Positions 1-8,491 of a stretch of 61,470 nt of DNA are shown piece by piece. Every line of letters begins with the position of its first letter. The stretch's first letter is position 1. The translations under genes and the position numbers were made by a program. The notes beneath the pieces are model-generated. The model was not told the DNA's origin and ran no database searches. It saw nothing but the letters and a program-made list of their open reading frames with translations. This stretch comes from CAZPXH01 sp964591085. Lineage in GTDB: Bacteria; Spirochaetota; Spirochaetia; DSM-27196; CAZPXH01. The stretch spans positions 1-61,470 of the forward strand of contig CAZPXH010000013.1 in assembly GCA_964591085.1 (NCBI GenBank), in the 5' to 3' direction.

Positions 1-35
1 CTGCGCGCAATCTCCAGGTCCGAAGGCATGCTCAT
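1..35 (-). CDS. fhs: probable formate-tetrahydrofolate ligase, N-terminal fragment
   Basis: Only the first eleven or so codons lie in the window; the gene runs off the left edge on the minus strand. The peptide starts MSMPSDLEIAR, which matches the conserved beginning of formate-THF ligases (xSDLEIA). The start is the ATG at 35, with an alternative ATG at 29. The enzyme would join formate to tetrahydrofolate using ATP, which fits a genome that also encodes pyruvate formate-lyase. It lies 24 bases downstream of the RibD-type deaminase gene on the same strand, so the two may be co-transcribed. The identification rests on very few residues. Confidence 0.45.
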   Translation of the reverse strand, partial: MSMPSDLEIAR

Positions 36-59
36 GCTTCAACGGTACACCCGCTTCCG

Positions 60-491
60 CTATCGCGCGATGCCGCGGACCGGCGCAAGAATGCCAAGCC
101 GCACCCTGATTCCCGCCTTCTGTAGAGCCTGAATTCCGCATCCGTTGACCCTTGGGTTTGGATCGACCTGGCCAAGGACAAGACGCGTGATTCCGGAGGC
201 AATGACCAGGGGGACACACGGCGGTCTCCGCTTTCCCGAACCGCTGTGAACGCAGGGCTCCAGAGTGCAGTAGAGCGTTGCGCCACGGGTGCGGAAGCGT
301 GCACGCCGGATGGCCATCTCCTCAGCGTGCTCGGAGCCCGGGCCGACATGCCAACCCCGCCCCACAAGCCTCCCACCCTGCACCACCACCGCACCAACCC
401 GCGGGTTCGGGTAGGGCGAGCGTGGTGGTATGCGCGCAAGGCGGAGTGCCTCCCGCATGAACAGCTCATCCCGGAAGCGGTCGGGGGCCAT
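60..491 (-). CDS. ribD: stand-alone RibD-type deaminase (riboflavin pathway)
   Basis: A 143-residue zinc-dependent cytidine-deaminase-fold protein. The zinc signature is visible as HAE near residue 55 and a PC...PPC motif near residue 79. PNPRVGAVVV near the start and DPNPRVNGCG near the end are RibD hallmarks. RibD deaminates the pyrimidine intermediate of riboflavin synthesis and usually carries a C-terminal reductase, giving about 360 residues. Here the protein stops after the deaminase domain, so the reductase must be encoded elsewhere or is missing. The spacing between the two zinc cysteines is 11 residues instead of the usual 8. The start is the ATG at 491; no clear ribosome site is seen. 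Confidence 0.75.
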   Translation of the reverse strand: MAPDRFRDELFMREALRLARIPPRSPYPNPRVGAVVVQGGRLVGRGWHVGPGSEHAEEMAIRRARFRTRGATLYCTLEPCVHSGSGKRRPPCVPLVIASGITRLVLGQVDPNPRVNGCGIQALQKAGIRVRLGILAPVRGIAR

Positions 492-607
492 CGATTGGGC
501 ATAGCTCGCGCTCTGAGCCTACACCACTCGACGAAGTCAGGGTCGAGCAACGGCCGCTACTCGGTCAAGCACTGGCCGCTCTGCGATTCATTCGCCAGAA
601 TCTGGAT

Positions 608-1777
608 GTGCGGCCAGGAATCTGGGCAAGCCGAGCATTATTGATTCTTGCCCTCCTTGCTTTGGATTCAGACCTCCAAGCGCAAAGCGTGGGAATCACT
701 AGCCTGGTGCCATCAGGTATTCGTCTCTCAAACCTGCCGGTCGAAGCTCGCTTGGAAGGTGTACTCGTTGATGCTTTCCGGGTCGCCGGCTTCCGTGTCT
801 ACGTGGCCGGCAGTACCGAGTTCGAGACACCGGATTTGCAGGTGCGGTTAGCAGTCAGTTACGCTTGGCCCCGGGTCCCCATCCCGCTGCTGACCGAAAG
901 GACGGTCACCGTTGCCGCAAGTCGTTTTGATGGTGAGTCCCTGGGACGCTTGGTCTACCGCTTCCGCGGCGAGCGAGAAGAGCAAAGACAAGTCGCGCGG
1001 TTCGCGGATCTGATCGCGCTCCTGCTGCGCACAGACGAGCTCGCCTATCTGACTGTACGAGCGGAGCCCGAGGGGTCTGTATACATCGATGACGAGCTAT
1101 ACGGAAGAACCCCTCTCCTTGGCATCCCAGTTCTTGCCGGGCAGCTGGACGTTCGAGTAGAGGTCAACAATCGGCGTCGCATCTCCCGCACGATTGAAGT
1201 CTTTCCGGGTGAAAACAGATCCTTGCGGGTGGAGGTTCCGTTCCAGGCAAGGATGCGGGTGGGCGGACTCTTTGATGGCTATCTCGCAGGGAGTAGCTCA
1301 GATTACGGTGCCCAGGTTGCAGTGGATGTTCCGCTGACGGAACGGCTTGGGCTCCGGGCTGAGTATGGGATCGTGCAGGAATCATTCGCCACCACAATTC
1401 GCTATCAGCGGCGCGTTGGTGATCCACCTTCAGAAACTGCTGCGCTCCCGTCACAGCCGCAGGAAAGAACCTCCGTCGGCATCGGACTTCAGTTCGGTGC
1501 GCTCGCAGATACGCTAGGATTCCGTAGCGAAGCGGTGACGCGAGCATCCCGTAGGCCTGAAGGAGACTGGGGAGCAGATCTAATTGGTAGAGCTGGTGTG
1601 CAGCTGTTTCCCGGAAGGAGACTCCAGGCCGCTATCCTGATGGCAGCCTACATTGGCACACCGCGCAGCTTTGTGGAGTTCACCGACGTTCCGATTCTTG
1701 ACTCGCCGGTAGACGTTGTAGGTACAAGCACGCCCTGGGGGATTGGGATTGCCCTGGAGCTCGCTATCGGCCTATGA
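608..1777 (+). CDS. PEGA-domain envelope protein
   Basis: A 389-residue exported protein with a Sec signal peptide (residues 1 to about 26, cleavage after LQAQ). Residues about 150-210 form a PEGA domain (EPEGSVYIDDELYGRTPL), a small beta module common in spirochaete and planctomycete envelope proteins. From about residue 215 the chain shows alternating amphipathic strands with repeated glycine and aromatic residues, like an outer-membrane beta-barrel. The stop overlaps the ATG of the next gene (ATGA), so the two are probably translated together. The function is unknown; an outer-membrane surface or structural role is inferred. Confidence 0.7.
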   Translation: MRPGIWASRALLILALLALDSDLQAQSVGITSLVPSGIRLSNLPVEARLEGVLVDAFRVAGFRVYVAGSTEFETPDLQVRLAVSYAWPRVPIPLLTERTVTVAASRFDGESLGRLVYRFRGEREEQRQVARFADLIALLLRTDELAYLTVRAEPEGSVYIDDELYGRTPLLGIPVLAGQLDVRVEVNNRRRISRTIEVFPGENRSLRVEVPFQARMRVGGLFDGYLAGSSSDYGAQVAVDVPLTERLGLRAEYGIVQESFATTIRYQRRVGDPPSETAALPSQPQERTSVGIGLQFGALADTLGFRSEAVTRASRRPEGDWGADLIGRAGVQLFPGRRLQAAILMAAYIGTPRSFVEFTDVPILDSPVDVVGTSTPWGIGIALELAIGL

Positions 1778-2355
1778 CGCGTGCCACTGTTCTGTTCGCC
1801 GCCTTTCTCGCCGCAACGTCGTGCTCAGCACCCGTCTTTTTGCCTCCAGACTTCTTCCAAGAAGCCGCAGGGATACCTGTGGTGCCGGACACAACCTGGA
1901 TCTCTCTGGCCATCTCACCGGACCCAGTCGAAGTCTCCAGTAGCACAAGCATCTTTTACGGGGACCTTCTCTTAGAGAGCGAGCTGTCGGCAGACCAAAC
2001 GATGCCAACAGCCTCCGGGACGGTGGAAGTGATTCTCTTAATGACCACCTTGCCAGTCATACAGGCCGGAGCGCTGCAGAATCCTCAGGACACGCTTTGG
2101 ATGTGGCATACTGGGCTTGCCGGAGTACCCGGTGTAGTACCGTATGCCGCCGGGCACCCGACAGACACAAATGGGCAGCCCGACTACACGTCCAATCCGA
2201 CGCTGCCGATTACAGCCGATCGATTCCAATCCTCTGCGCTTGACGCGGTCTTGCCGGGGTTTGCCCAAGCAGTGCTGGTTGCCTTCTATCGCAATGCGTC
2301 CGGTGAGATCACTCACTCGTCATCTGCGGTCCCGGTGCAGGTGCCATACATCTGA
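1774..2355 (+). CDS. hypothetical lipoprotein
   Basis: A 193-residue protein with a short hydrophobic leader and a lipobox (AATSC, lipidated Cys17). The mature part is rich in Thr, Pro and Val with predicted strands and no motif I recognise. It overlaps the stop codon of the PEGA gene by four bases (ATGA), so it is probably made with it and may sit beside it in the envelope. Lipoprotein status is seen in the sequence; the function is not known. Confidence 0.65.
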   Translation: MTRATVLFAAFLAATSCSAPVFLPPDFFQEAAGIPVVPDTTWISLAISPDPVEVSSSTSIFYGDLLLESELSADQTMPTASGTVEVILLMTTLPVIQAGALQNPQDTLWMWHTGLAGVPGVVPYAAGHPTDTNGQPDYTSNPTLPITADRFQSSALDAVLPGFAQAVLVAFYRNASGEITHSSSAVPVQVPYI

Positions 2356-2427
2356 GCCATCGCCGTTATCTGGGAGACTGCTTGCGAATGAAAGGAACAA
2401 TGAGGGCTTGGTCAAGGATCCTCGCGC

Positions 2428-4584
2428 TCACTCCTCCTCCTCCTCCTCCCCCTCCGTTTGCAGCGCAAACTCCGGCTGTACCCCCGCGGCACGCTTGTAC
2501 TCCTGCGCGCTGATCCGGCCTCGGACGTACATGATTCGGAGGAAATTGGCGAGTTCCTGGAGCCAGGGCTCGGGGACCTCGCCGTCCCGCGCGTGGATCC
2601 AGAAGCGCCGGGGACTGCGGATGATGGAGGCCAGCCATACAGATTGCTCCACGCTCAGGTCCCGGGGATGAACGCCAAAGTAGAAGTCGGACGCCTCCCG
2701 AATTCCGTAGATACCGGGACCAAACTCAATCACGTTCAGGTAGACCTCCAGCAAGCGCGCGCGGGAAACGTCCGTTGCCTGGTTCATGAGTGCCACCAAC
2801 CCGAGCTCCTGTAGCTTGCGGGAGAGGATGCGGCTCTGGTCCAGATACAGGTTCTTGGCAAGCTGCATCGGGATAGTGCTGCCCCCGCTTACGATCTCCC
2901 CCGCAGCGAGGTTCACCTCCGCCGCAAACATGAGGGACTGCCAGTTCACCCCGCTGTGCGTCAGGAACTCGCTGTCCTCGGTGGTGATTACCGCTCCAAG
3001 CATTGCCGGTGCAATGTCTTCCAGGGGAACAAAGCGCCCTGGATCGCCAGCAATTGCGTCCAACTCGGGGTAGCGGATTTCGGCGATGCCAAAGCGCTCG
3101 GACATCTGGACGGCGGTCGGCGGACCAATGACCACGCGGGGATCTGATCCATCCGATGGCGGCAGAGCACGCTCAAGCGACCCGGAAAGCAGACGCACGT
3201 CCATCTCCGGCGGGACAGCCAACAGCGCAAAGCCGCTTAGCTCGGTCTCTTCTTCCCATCTGGTCCAGGACAGTGCCTGCAGCGGCGCCTCTCCGCGGAT
3301 TCGCCAGGAGAGGCTCCCGTCCACCTCCACCCCGGAGAGCGGACCGAGCAGCCCCTGCGGCACGGCGTCCACCAGGTTCTGCAGGTCCCAAGACGGCAGC
3401 GCAGCGCTGAAGTCCACGCGCGCCGGGCCGGGGAACGGAAGAACCCCGTGCTCCGTGTTGAGGCCACGCAGACTGAGGTCCAGCTCAAGCGGAACACCGT
3501 TGATCACCAGCTCGCCGTCCCGCAGGTGGAGGGATCCCCGAAGCCCGGAATCTGCCGGGTGCCCGGCCCCCGGCGGTGCGGGATCGCTGGTTCCAGGAAT
3601 CCTCCGAGCAAGCAGGGCTTCCGGGACCGGCGCGTTCGGGTCAAGCGCAAGGCTGAATCCGTAGCGAAGGTCCATCGGGCCTATCGGTTCATCGGCCAGG
3701 CGGGGGTGACTCAGGATCAGCCCCGGGAAGCGGAGCGTCACGCCAGCCTGCAGCCCCCCCACAGGATCAAGCGCTGCTTCCATGGCAGCGTAGGCGAGTC
3801 CACCATCAACCACGCCGAGCAGTGGCTGCAGGGGGAGTGCGGCAATTTCTGCGTTCAGCGCAAGGCTTCCGTCCGGCCAGAGCTCAGCGCTGAGATCGGC
3901 GCTCGCGGCGCCTTCCTGGGTGAGGATAGGGACTTCATCCATCCGCACCCTGGTGGCCGGCACGCCTCCGGCAATCTGTCGGACCCTCGCGAGGGCGTCT
4001 TCCCAGAGCGCCAGAAGCGTGGGCTCCGTGGGCTCCTCGGGAAATGCCGTGGAGTGCGCGTCACCGCTTGCATCCCGCGGAACGATGCTGCCGCCCTGTT
4101 CTGCTGAAGCGGATGGGTCCAGGGTGATGGCTGCGCCGGTGATCCGGAGATCCCAGGTGCCACCGGCGCGGCGGCGGAGCCGGATTCGCTCCACCGCGAT
4201 AGCAAGGCCCGGCCGGACCCGAAATTCCAGCGCCCGGACGTCCAGCAAACGCAAGGCTTCTGCTTCCCCGCGAGATCCGGCGCCTAGCCGAAAGAGCCGG
4301 ATGCCAGCGCGAACCAGATCGGCCGAGGCTCCGCCGGCTATGTCAGTCTCAAGCTGGTCAAGGCGCAACCCGGCGGGAAGGCGCAGGCCCAAGCGGGTGT
4401 AGCGCAGGCTCGGGTCCAGGTCCTGCAGCGTCCGCGTCAGACTTCCACGGAGGATTAGGACTGAAGTTACTGCCACTACAATGAGTGCGGCGGCCACGGC
4501 AGCGCCGACGAGCCGCCGCCGCGACCACACCATTAACCGCGAGTGTAGCAGAAGCGGGGACTGAAGCGGACAGTTGAGCACCAT
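2428..4584 (-). CDS. peptidoglycan glycosyltransferase (GT51) with large AsmA-like N-terminal region
   Basis: A 718-residue protein with one N-terminal membrane segment (about residues 25-46). About 470 residues of beta-rich sequence resembling AsmA/DUF748-type periplasmic domains follow. A GT51 glycosyltransferase domain lies at the C-terminus (about 525-660). GT51 residues are visible: catalytic Glu in TTEDSEFLTHSG (E536), GGSTIPMQLAKN, RKLQE, and the LLEVYLNVIEFG block. GT51 enzymes polymerise lipid II into glycan strands at the outer face of the inner membrane. No penicillin-binding transpeptidase domain is present. The order is unusual, since GT51 normally sits right after the membrane anchor. 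The protein ends in a run of glutamates. An alternative start is the ATG at 4533. Confidence 0.75.
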   Translation of the reverse strand: MVLNCPLQSPLLLHSRLMVWSRRRLVGAAVAAALIVVAVTSVLILRGSLTRTLQDLDPSLRYTRLGLRLPAGLRLDQLETDIAGGASADLVRAGIRLFRLGAGSRGEAEALRLLDVRALEFRVRPGLAIAVERIRLRRRAGGTWDLRITGAAITLDPSASAEQGGSIVPRDASGDAHSTAFPEEPTEPTLLALWEDALARVRQIAGGVPATRVRMDEVPILTQEGAASADLSAELWPDGSLALNAEIAALPLQPLLGVVDGGLAYAAMEAALDPVGGLQAGVTLRFPGLILSHPRLADEPIGPMDLRYGFSLALDPNAPVPEALLARRIPGTSDPAPPGAGHPADSGLRGSLHLRDGELVINGVPLELDLSLRGLNTEHGVLPFPGPARVDFSAALPSWDLQNLVDAVPQGLLGPLSGVEVDGSLSWRIRGEAPLQALSWTRWEEETELSGFALLAVPPEMDVRLLSGSLERALPPSDGSDPRVVIGPPTAVQMSERFGIAEIRYPELDAIAGDPGRFVPLEDIAPAMLGAVITTEDSEFLTHSGVNWQSLMFAAEVNLAAGEIVSGGSTIPMQLAKNLYLDQSRILSRKLQELGLVALMNQATDVSRARLLEVYLNVIEFGPGIYGIREASDFYFGVHPRDLSVEQSVWLASIIRSPRRFWIHARDGEVPEPWLQELANFLRIMYVRGRISAQEYKRAAGVQPEFALQTEGEEEEEE

Positions 4585-4638
4585 TACCTGCGCCCGCTCG
4601 TTCCCTGCGCCGCAGCTCTGCAGTAGATTGCAAAGGCC

Positions 4639-5208
4639 ATGAAGAGATTGATTGCCGCGCTCGCCATGCTTGCTGCTGTCGGATCCACCGGTGGCGCCCA
4701 GTCCGGATCACCCACGGCTGACTCGGCGCTACCGACGCTGGAGTCACTGACCATGCGCCGCAACACAATCACGCGTAGCGGCATGTACGTGCTCGGCGGC
4801 TGGGCCGTGGCAAACCTCGCTGGTGGAGGCCTGGGGACCCTGGTAGATCCCGCGCGGGCAGACTTCCACCTGTTCAACGCTGGATGGAATCTGGTCAACC
4901 TTGGCCTTGCCGCGAGCGGCCTGCTCGGGGCCCGGAACCCGGTTGTGTCGGCGAGCATTTCGGAGGAGATTCGCGCGCAGCACCGGGTGGAGAAGACCTT
5001 CCTGGTGAACCTCGGGTTGAACGTTGCCTACATGACCGCGGGTGCGTTCATGGCCTTTGGTCCCTTTGATGATCAGAGGACCTCACAGTTTGGCGTGGCA
5101 CTCATCCTGCAGGGAAGTTTCCTCTTTGCCTTCGACCTCAGCATGGCGATAGCCCACGGCCGCAATCGGGACTACGAGCAACTTATCGGGCTGGAGTCAG
5201 ACCAGTAG
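4639..5208 (+). CDS. conserved hypothetical membrane protein
   Basis: A 189-residue protein with a signal-like leader (residues 1-20) and about four later hydrophobic segments (near 50-65, 82-97, 120-140 and 150-170). It ends in a short charged tail. It resembles small DUF6992-type membrane proteins of unknown function, but I am not sure of that. It is divergent from the GT51 gene across 54 bases, so the two promoters share that gap. The start is the ATG at 4639, with AAAGG upstream. No catalytic motif is visible. Confidence 0.55.
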   Translation: MKRLIAALAMLAAVGSTGGAQSGSPTADSALPTLESLTMRRNTITRSGMYVLGGWAVANLAGGGLGTLVDPARADFHLFNAGWNLVNLGLAASGLLGARNPVVSASISEEIRAQHRVEKTFLVNLGLNVAYMTAGAFMAFGPFDDQRTSQFGVALILQGSFLFAFDLSMAIAHGRNRDYEQLIGLESDQ

Positions 5209-5254
5209 ATCTGCCCCGTGCGCAGCGTCGGCGCCCAAACGCAGACTTCCGGCG

Positions 5255-6016
5255 TCAGACCCGCTGCGGGATCATTCCCGTGCTGCGGAGTTGCTCCGCA
5301 GCAGACTGTGCACCTGGCATGCTGCTGAGCTCGTAGGCTGCAGCTTCTGCCGCCGCGTTCCACGGTACGTAGTGATGCTCCGCGTGCCAGCGCCCTCCAC
5401 GCCAGTCAAGGAGGGCCCACTTTGCGCGGGGGTCGCCGTCGGCGGGCATGTGGACAGAGCTCACGTTCACCAGATGCCAGCGGCCAACGGTCCGGAGCGC
5501 CGGGATGTGCTGGTGCCCGAAGAGGATGGTTCCTTCGGCGGTATCGGTCAGGATTGGAAGCACCTCCGTGTCCGCTTGGCGTACCTGGCCAAAGAGCTCC
5601 TGCTGCCGTTCCACGCCCGCAAAAAGCTGGGTGTTCACCTCCCGGGGATTTGCGTGAACCAGCAGGAGCGCGTCCGCCGACTCGGCCGAGTCCGGCGCAG
5701 GGATGTGATGGGAGAAGGGGAGGGAAGAAAGCCAGCCTCGGTGCTCTGCGCTCAATTCCGCAAGCGTCCACTCGGCTCGTTCCTTCAGCGCGTCCGGTGC
5801 AGCCTGTCTTCCCAGGGTCCAGTCCTCCGTGTTGCCGTAGACCACGGCGTGGCAGGACTCCCGGACCGCTGAAACACACTCGTTGACCCGTGGGCCCGCG
5901 AACGCAAGGTCCCCCGCGCACAGCAGCATGTCAGGGGCCTGCATGCGGATGTCGGCCAGCACTGCCTCCAGCGCCGTGAGATTCCCATGGACGTCGGAAA
6001 ACACTGCAATCCGCAT
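5255..6016 (-). CDS. calcineurin-like metallophosphoesterase
   Basis: A 253-residue protein with the full metallophosphoesterase signature: D8 and H10 (FSDVHGN), CAGDLAF, GNTED, and the C-terminal FGHQH. Such two-metal enzymes hydrolyse phosphomonoesters or diesters; the YfcE/MJ0936-like layout fits cytoplasmic phosphodiesterases. The substrate is unknown. AAGGAG precedes the ATG at 6016. The gene starts 3 bases after the methyltransferase stop on the same strand, so the pair is almost certainly one transcript. Confidence 0.8.
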   Translation of the reverse strand: MRIAVFSDVHGNLTALEAVLADIRMQAPDMLLCAGDLAFAGPRVNECVSAVRESCHAVVYGNTEDWTLGRQAAPDALKERAEWTLAELSAEHRGWLSSLPFSHHIPAPDSAESADALLLVHANPREVNTQLFAGVERQQELFGQVRQADTEVLPILTDTAEGTILFGHQHIPALRTVGRWHLVNVSSVHMPADGDPRAKWALLDWRGGRWHAEHHYVPWNAAAEAAAYELSSMPGAQSAAEQLRSTGMIPQRV

Positions 6017-6019
6017 TCG

Positions 6020-6799
6020 CTACTCCTTGCGTAGATGCCAGACCTGCTCCGCCGGCCACTTCCGTGCCCAGGCAACCGGCAGGCCGAAGCGATCCTCGGA
6101 AGCGGATTCCGGAGCGCGGAGCTCCCGATAGGAGAGCACCCGAAACCCCGTGTCACTGAACAGGCGCACCCATTCGCCAGTGCCCAGGTTGAACTCCATT
6201 CCCCCGGGGTCCACCTCCACGGCGCGGAAGTCAAAGCTGTGCATCCCAAACCACGGACGATGGAGCCGGTCTTCGGAAGGATCTCCGTTTGGCGGGGTGC
6301 AGGCCATGGCAAGCGGGTGGGTGCCCAGGAAGGCAAGTTCGCCGCCTGTGCGGAGCAGGCGGTGGGCTTCCGGGATCCACTTGTAGGGATCACACCAAAT
6401 AGCGGCGCCGTACTCGCTCACCGTGTAGTCAAAGCTTCCGTCCTCCGCGGGGACCATCTCCGCGTTTCCGTGGATCAACTCAATGGCAATTCCGTGCTCA
6501 CCGGCCAGCCGAGCAGCGGTCCGGAGCTGAGCCTCCGAATTGTCTATGCCGGTCACCACCGCACCGCGCCGGGCCATCCAGGCGCTGACATACGCTGTTC
6601 CGCAGCCAAGCTCTAGTGCTCGCATCCCGCGCATATCCGTGATCTGCAACAGACTCCGAGGACGGAACCGGGTCTTGAGCTGCTCATAGGCCCGGCCTGC
6701 CTCCTGATAGGTCTGCAGGTTCCAGGCATAGGTCCAGCGGAAGTAAAGGATTGGTTCCACCACGTGGAGCTGGAACTCTCCGTGCGATGCAAACTCCAT
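6020..6799 (-). CDS. class I SAM-dependent methyltransferase
   Basis: About 259 residues from the ATG at 6799 (MEFASHGEF); an ATG at 6835 is a possible upstream start. Motif I is clear (ALELGCGTAYVSAWMA), followed by the acidic end of strand 2 (TGIDNS) and the NAEMVPAEDGSFDYT block of ubiquinone/menaquinone-type methyltransferases. The substrate cannot be read. It is divergent from the ArsR gene and upstream of the phosphoesterase. Neither start has a convincing ribosome site. Confidence 0.75.
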   Translation of the reverse strand: MEFASHGEFQLHVVEPILYFRWTYAWNLQTYQEAGRAYEQLKTRFRPRSLLQITDMRGMRALELGCGTAYVSAWMARRGAVVTGIDNSEAQLRTAARLAGEHGIAIELIHGNAEMVPAEDGSFDYTVSEYGAAIWCDPYKWIPEAHRLLRTGGELAFLGTHPLAMACTPPNGDPSEDRLHRPWFGMHSFDFRAVEVDPGGMEFNLGTGEWVRLFSDTGFRVLSYRELRAPESASEDRFGLPVAWARKWPAEQVWHLRKE

Positions 6800-6869
6800 T
6801 TCCGCTGTGAGGGTACCACACCAGGCCTGGCTCATGGAGGGCTTGACCGCCGAGCCTCTGTGTTGCAAC

Positions 6870-6889
6870 CTCTGCACACTCATGCAGAT
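6870..6889. promoter_or_regulatory. possible ArsR-type operator
   Basis: Imperfect inverted repeat CTCTGCACACTCATGCAGAT in the divergent gap between the methyltransferase and ArsR genes. The arms CTCTGCA and TGCAGAT match at 6 of 7 positions with a 6-base spacer. Placement and symmetry fit autoregulation by the adjacent ArsR protein. It overlaps the ATG at 6882, which would favour the downstream TTG start at 6915 for that gene. Confidence 0.3.
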
Positions 6890-7319
6890 GTTTAACCGAG
6901 CGTCGGAGGTCAGGTTGGCTACAGACCCCACGCAAGACACCCTGGTCCTGGAAGATGCAGGTCAGACCGCGTTGTGCTGCGTTTCAGAAGAAGAGGCGCG
7001 GTCCCTCCGTAGCGGATTGGTCGACTATGCTCACGCCGCAGCGCTTGGAAGACTGTTCCGACTCTTGTCGGATCCGTCTCGTCTCCGAATCCTCGCAGTC
7101 CTGCTCAAGCGTTCCATGTGCGTGAAGGACCTCTCTGTTGTGACTGGCATGCAACAAGCGGCAGTATCTCAGCAGCTCAAGGTCCTTCGGTTGGCTGGAT
7201 GGGTCCGGTGTCGTCGATCCGGGAAGATGCGGCTCTACTCGGCATCCCGTCCGGAGTTGGAGTCCGTTCTCCAAGTTGCTGGCACGCAGGTCAACAGCAC
7301 CGACGCTCCTGGAGGTTGA
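6882..7319 (+). CDS. ArsR/SmtB-family metal-responsive repressor
   Basis: A winged-helix regulator of about 145 residues. The core reads LSDPSRLRILAVLL, then the recognition region QQAAVSQQLKVLRLAGWV and wing residues RCRRSGKMRLYS. Several cysteines (a CC pair upstream of the HTH and C in MCVKD) could bind metal. Two starts are plausible: ATG 6882, or TTG 6915, which has GGAGG five bases upstream. The downstream permease gene overlaps its 3' end, so this looks like a regulator-transporter operon in which metal releases repression of an efflux pump. Confidence 0.8.
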   Translation: MQMFNRASEVRLATDPTQDTLVLEDAGQTALCCVSEEEARSLRSGLVDYAHAAALGRLFRLLSDPSRLRILAVLLKRSMCVKDLSVVTGMQQAAVSQQLKVLRLAGWVRCRRSGKMRLYSASRPELESVLQVAGTQVNSTDAPGG

Positions 7320-8481
7320 TACGCTGCTTTCCCTCCTTGCAACCTTCTTTTTCACTGCCTCAGATCTCTTTGTGGCCATGGCGCCCTACCTGCTGTTGGG
7401 CCTCGGTGTTGCCGGGCTCCTCCACGTCGCCATTCCCCGCTCACTGGTTGGGCGGCTGATCGGGAGGCCCGGCTTTGGTTCGGTTTCCCTTGCCTCCCTG
7501 CTGGGCGTGCCGCTGCCCCTGTGCTCATGCTCTGTGCTCCCCACGGCCACCTACCTGCGGGACGCCGGGGCCAGCAGGCCCGCGGTCATGTCTTTCCTGG
7601 TTTCAACCCCGCAGACCGGGGTAGACAGCATTGCGGCAACATGGGGATTGCTCGGGCCATTCATCGCCATCTACCGCGCGGTTGCGGCGCTCATCGCCGG
7701 TCTCGTGGCGGGCGTCGGCTCAATGCTGGAGCTCTCCTTCAGTCGCGCTGGCTCCCGGGCTCTGGCGGACAGCGGGATGAGGAAAGCGGCAGCTCGCCCA
7801 ATCGCGGAGACCACCACAGCGGAAGGCTCAACGGCGCAAGAGTCCTGTTCGCGCGACGAGTGCACCTGTGGCGGCACGGAACTCGCGACAGGTGAGGACC
7901 GCAGCGTGGCAGCTCGCGGCAGGGAACTTCTCCACTACGCCTTTGGCGAACTCCTGGGTGATTTGCTGCTGCCCTTCCTCTTTGGGCTTGGGCTTGCCGC
8001 GCTCATCACCATGCTGATTCCCACAGATTTCTTTTCCGGGCGAGCCATTGGTTCCGGCCTCCCCGGGATGCTGCTGATGGTCCTGATCGGCATCCCCATG
8101 TACATCTGCGCCACCTCCAGCATCCCGATTGCGGTGGCCTTCATTGCCGCGGGAATCAGCCCCGGTGCGGCATACGTGTTCCTGATGGCAGGCCCGGCGA
8201 CCAATGCGGCCACGCTATCGGTGCTCACGCGTGTCCTCGGTCGGCGGCAGACCCTGGTCTACCTGGTGGCCATTATCCTGAGCGCCATTGGTCTGGGTTT
8301 GGTGCTGGACTTGCTCCTGCCTCAAACGTGGGAGGTTCCGGCCCAGGTGCTGGCGGAAGGCAGCGGACACGATCACGGGCGTCTGGCCATCCTGGCAACT
8401 GCCGTGTTTGCCGGACTCATCACCGTTGCTGTCGGGAGGAAGCTTCCATTCAAACACCGCCAGCGTGACGGCGCGGAATAA
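7276..8481 (+). CDS. SO_0444-type Cu/Zn efflux permease (DUF318/ArsP-like)
   Basis: A 401-residue membrane protein with two similar halves of about four to five helices each. Family signatures are LPLCSCSVLP (a CxC in the first half), STPQTGVDS, IPMYICATSSIPIA and AGPATNAAT. The cytoplasmic loop near residues 190-205 is cysteine-rich (ESCSRDECTCGG) and likely binds soft metal. The longest frame starts at TTG 7276 inside the ArsR gene; the true start is uncertain. Family members export heavy metals or arsenicals. The ArsR gene immediately upstream supports metal or metalloid efflux. Confidence 0.8.
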   Translation: MLARRSTAPTLLEVDTLLSLLATFFFTASDLFVAMAPYLLLGLGVAGLLHVAIPRSLVGRLIGRPGFGSVSLASLLGVPLPLCSCSVLPTATYLRDAGASRPAVMSFLVSTPQTGVDSIAATWGLLGPFIAIYRAVAALIAGLVAGVGSMLELSFSRAGSRALADSGMRKAAARPIAETTTAEGSTAQESCSRDECTCGGTELATGEDRSVAARGRELLHYAFGELLGDLLLPFLFGLGLAALITMLIPTDFFSGRAIGSGLPGMLLMVLIGIPMYICATSSIPIAVAFIAAGISPGAAYVFLMAGPATNAATLSVLTRVLGRRQTLVYLVAIILSAIGLGLVLDLLLPQTWEVPAQVLAEGSGHDHGRLAILATAVFAGLITVAVGRKLPFKHRQRDGAE

Positions 8482-8491
8482 GCGGCAGGGC

